Shown here piece by piece: positions 12,024 through 12,116 of a stretch of 12,116 nt of DNA. Each line of letters opens with the position of its first letter. Position 1 is the first letter of the stretch. Position numbers and translations under genes: made by a program. The stretch spans positions 1 through 12,116 of the forward strand of contig JADFVP010000161.1 of assembly GCA_015222595.1 (NCBI GenBank), written 5' to 3'. The stretch comes from Pseudomonadota bacterium. Lineage in GTDB: Bacteria > Desulfobacterota > GWC2-55-46 > JADFVP01. Below the pieces are notes generated by a model, which saw nothing but the letters and a program-made list of their open reading frames with translations, was not told the DNA's origin and made no database searches.

Positions 12024-12116
12024 TTACCTAAGTAACGTCAACGCATTCTGCGGCAGCGTATTGGCCTGGGCAAGTACCGAGGTACCGGCCTGAACCATTA
12101 TCTGGTTTCTCGTATA
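12024..12116 (-). CDS. fliC: Flagellin, C-terminal 30 residues (truncated by window edge)
   Basis: The window edge cuts this gene; only its last 30 codons and the TAA stop (12024-12026) are present. They read YTRNQIMVQAGTSVLAQANT followed by LPQNALTLLR, the strongly conserved flagellin C-terminal D0 helix ending. This helix lines the filament channel and is the region bound by FliS before export. The following hairpin and flaG fit a highly expressed flagellin gene at the head of the cluster. Its promoter and variable domain lie outside the window. Confidence 0.93.
   Translation of the reverse strand, partial: YTRNQIMVQAGTSVLAQANTLPQNALTLLR

Overview
The window looks like a chromosomal segment of a flagellated Gram-negative bacterium. 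A deltaproteobacterial-type lineage (Desulfobacterota, Thermodesulfobacteriota or relatives) is my best guess, from the flagellin C-terminus, the compact fliD-fliS-fliT order, the stand-alone response regulators and the ExbB/ExbD pair. The exact taxon cannot be read from the sequence. Every confident gene lies on the minus strand, so transcription runs from high to low coordinates. No tRNA, rRNA, insertion sequence, CRISPR array or attachment site is visible.

In order of transcription, the first block (12116 to about 9350) is flagellar: the last 30 codons of a flagellin, then flaG, fliD (filament cap), fliS (flagellin chaperone) and a FliT-like chaperone that overlaps fliS by 11 bp. A perfect 11-bp-arm hairpin separates flagellin from flaG, and a Rho-independent terminator sits on the stop codon of the FliT-like gene. 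A 351-bp gene-poor gap follows (9023-9373), holding that terminator tail, a doubtful 33-codon plus-strand ORF and a 32-nt element with two competing foldings.

The second block (9022 to 6156) is a signalling unit: a receiver-only response regulator, a REC-GAF-HD-GYP protein (predicted cyclic-di-GMP phosphodiesterase, TTG start) and a PilZ protein with a helical insertion. Together they look like a phosphorelay-controlled c-di-GMP output directly downstream of late flagellar genes, plausibly acting on motility. Neither a histidine kinase nor a GGDEF cyclase is in the window.

The third block (6014 to 34) is housekeeping: tilS (tRNA-Ile lysidine synthase) with a promoter that suggests a leaderless mRNA; a gamma-class carbonic anhydrase-like protein with its own promoter; exbB/tolQ and exbD/tolR (energy-coupling inner-membrane complex) with a 67-69-bp duplication that copies the exbD start region; a short Ppx/GppA phosphatase; and guaB (IMP dehydrogenase) behind a perfect -35 box followed by a palindrome.

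I see no clearly unprecedented multi-gene system. The most interesting items are the REC/HD-GYP/PilZ module next to the flagellar genes, the split PilZ domain, the duplicated exbD start, the tilS start arrangement and several structured intergenic elements.
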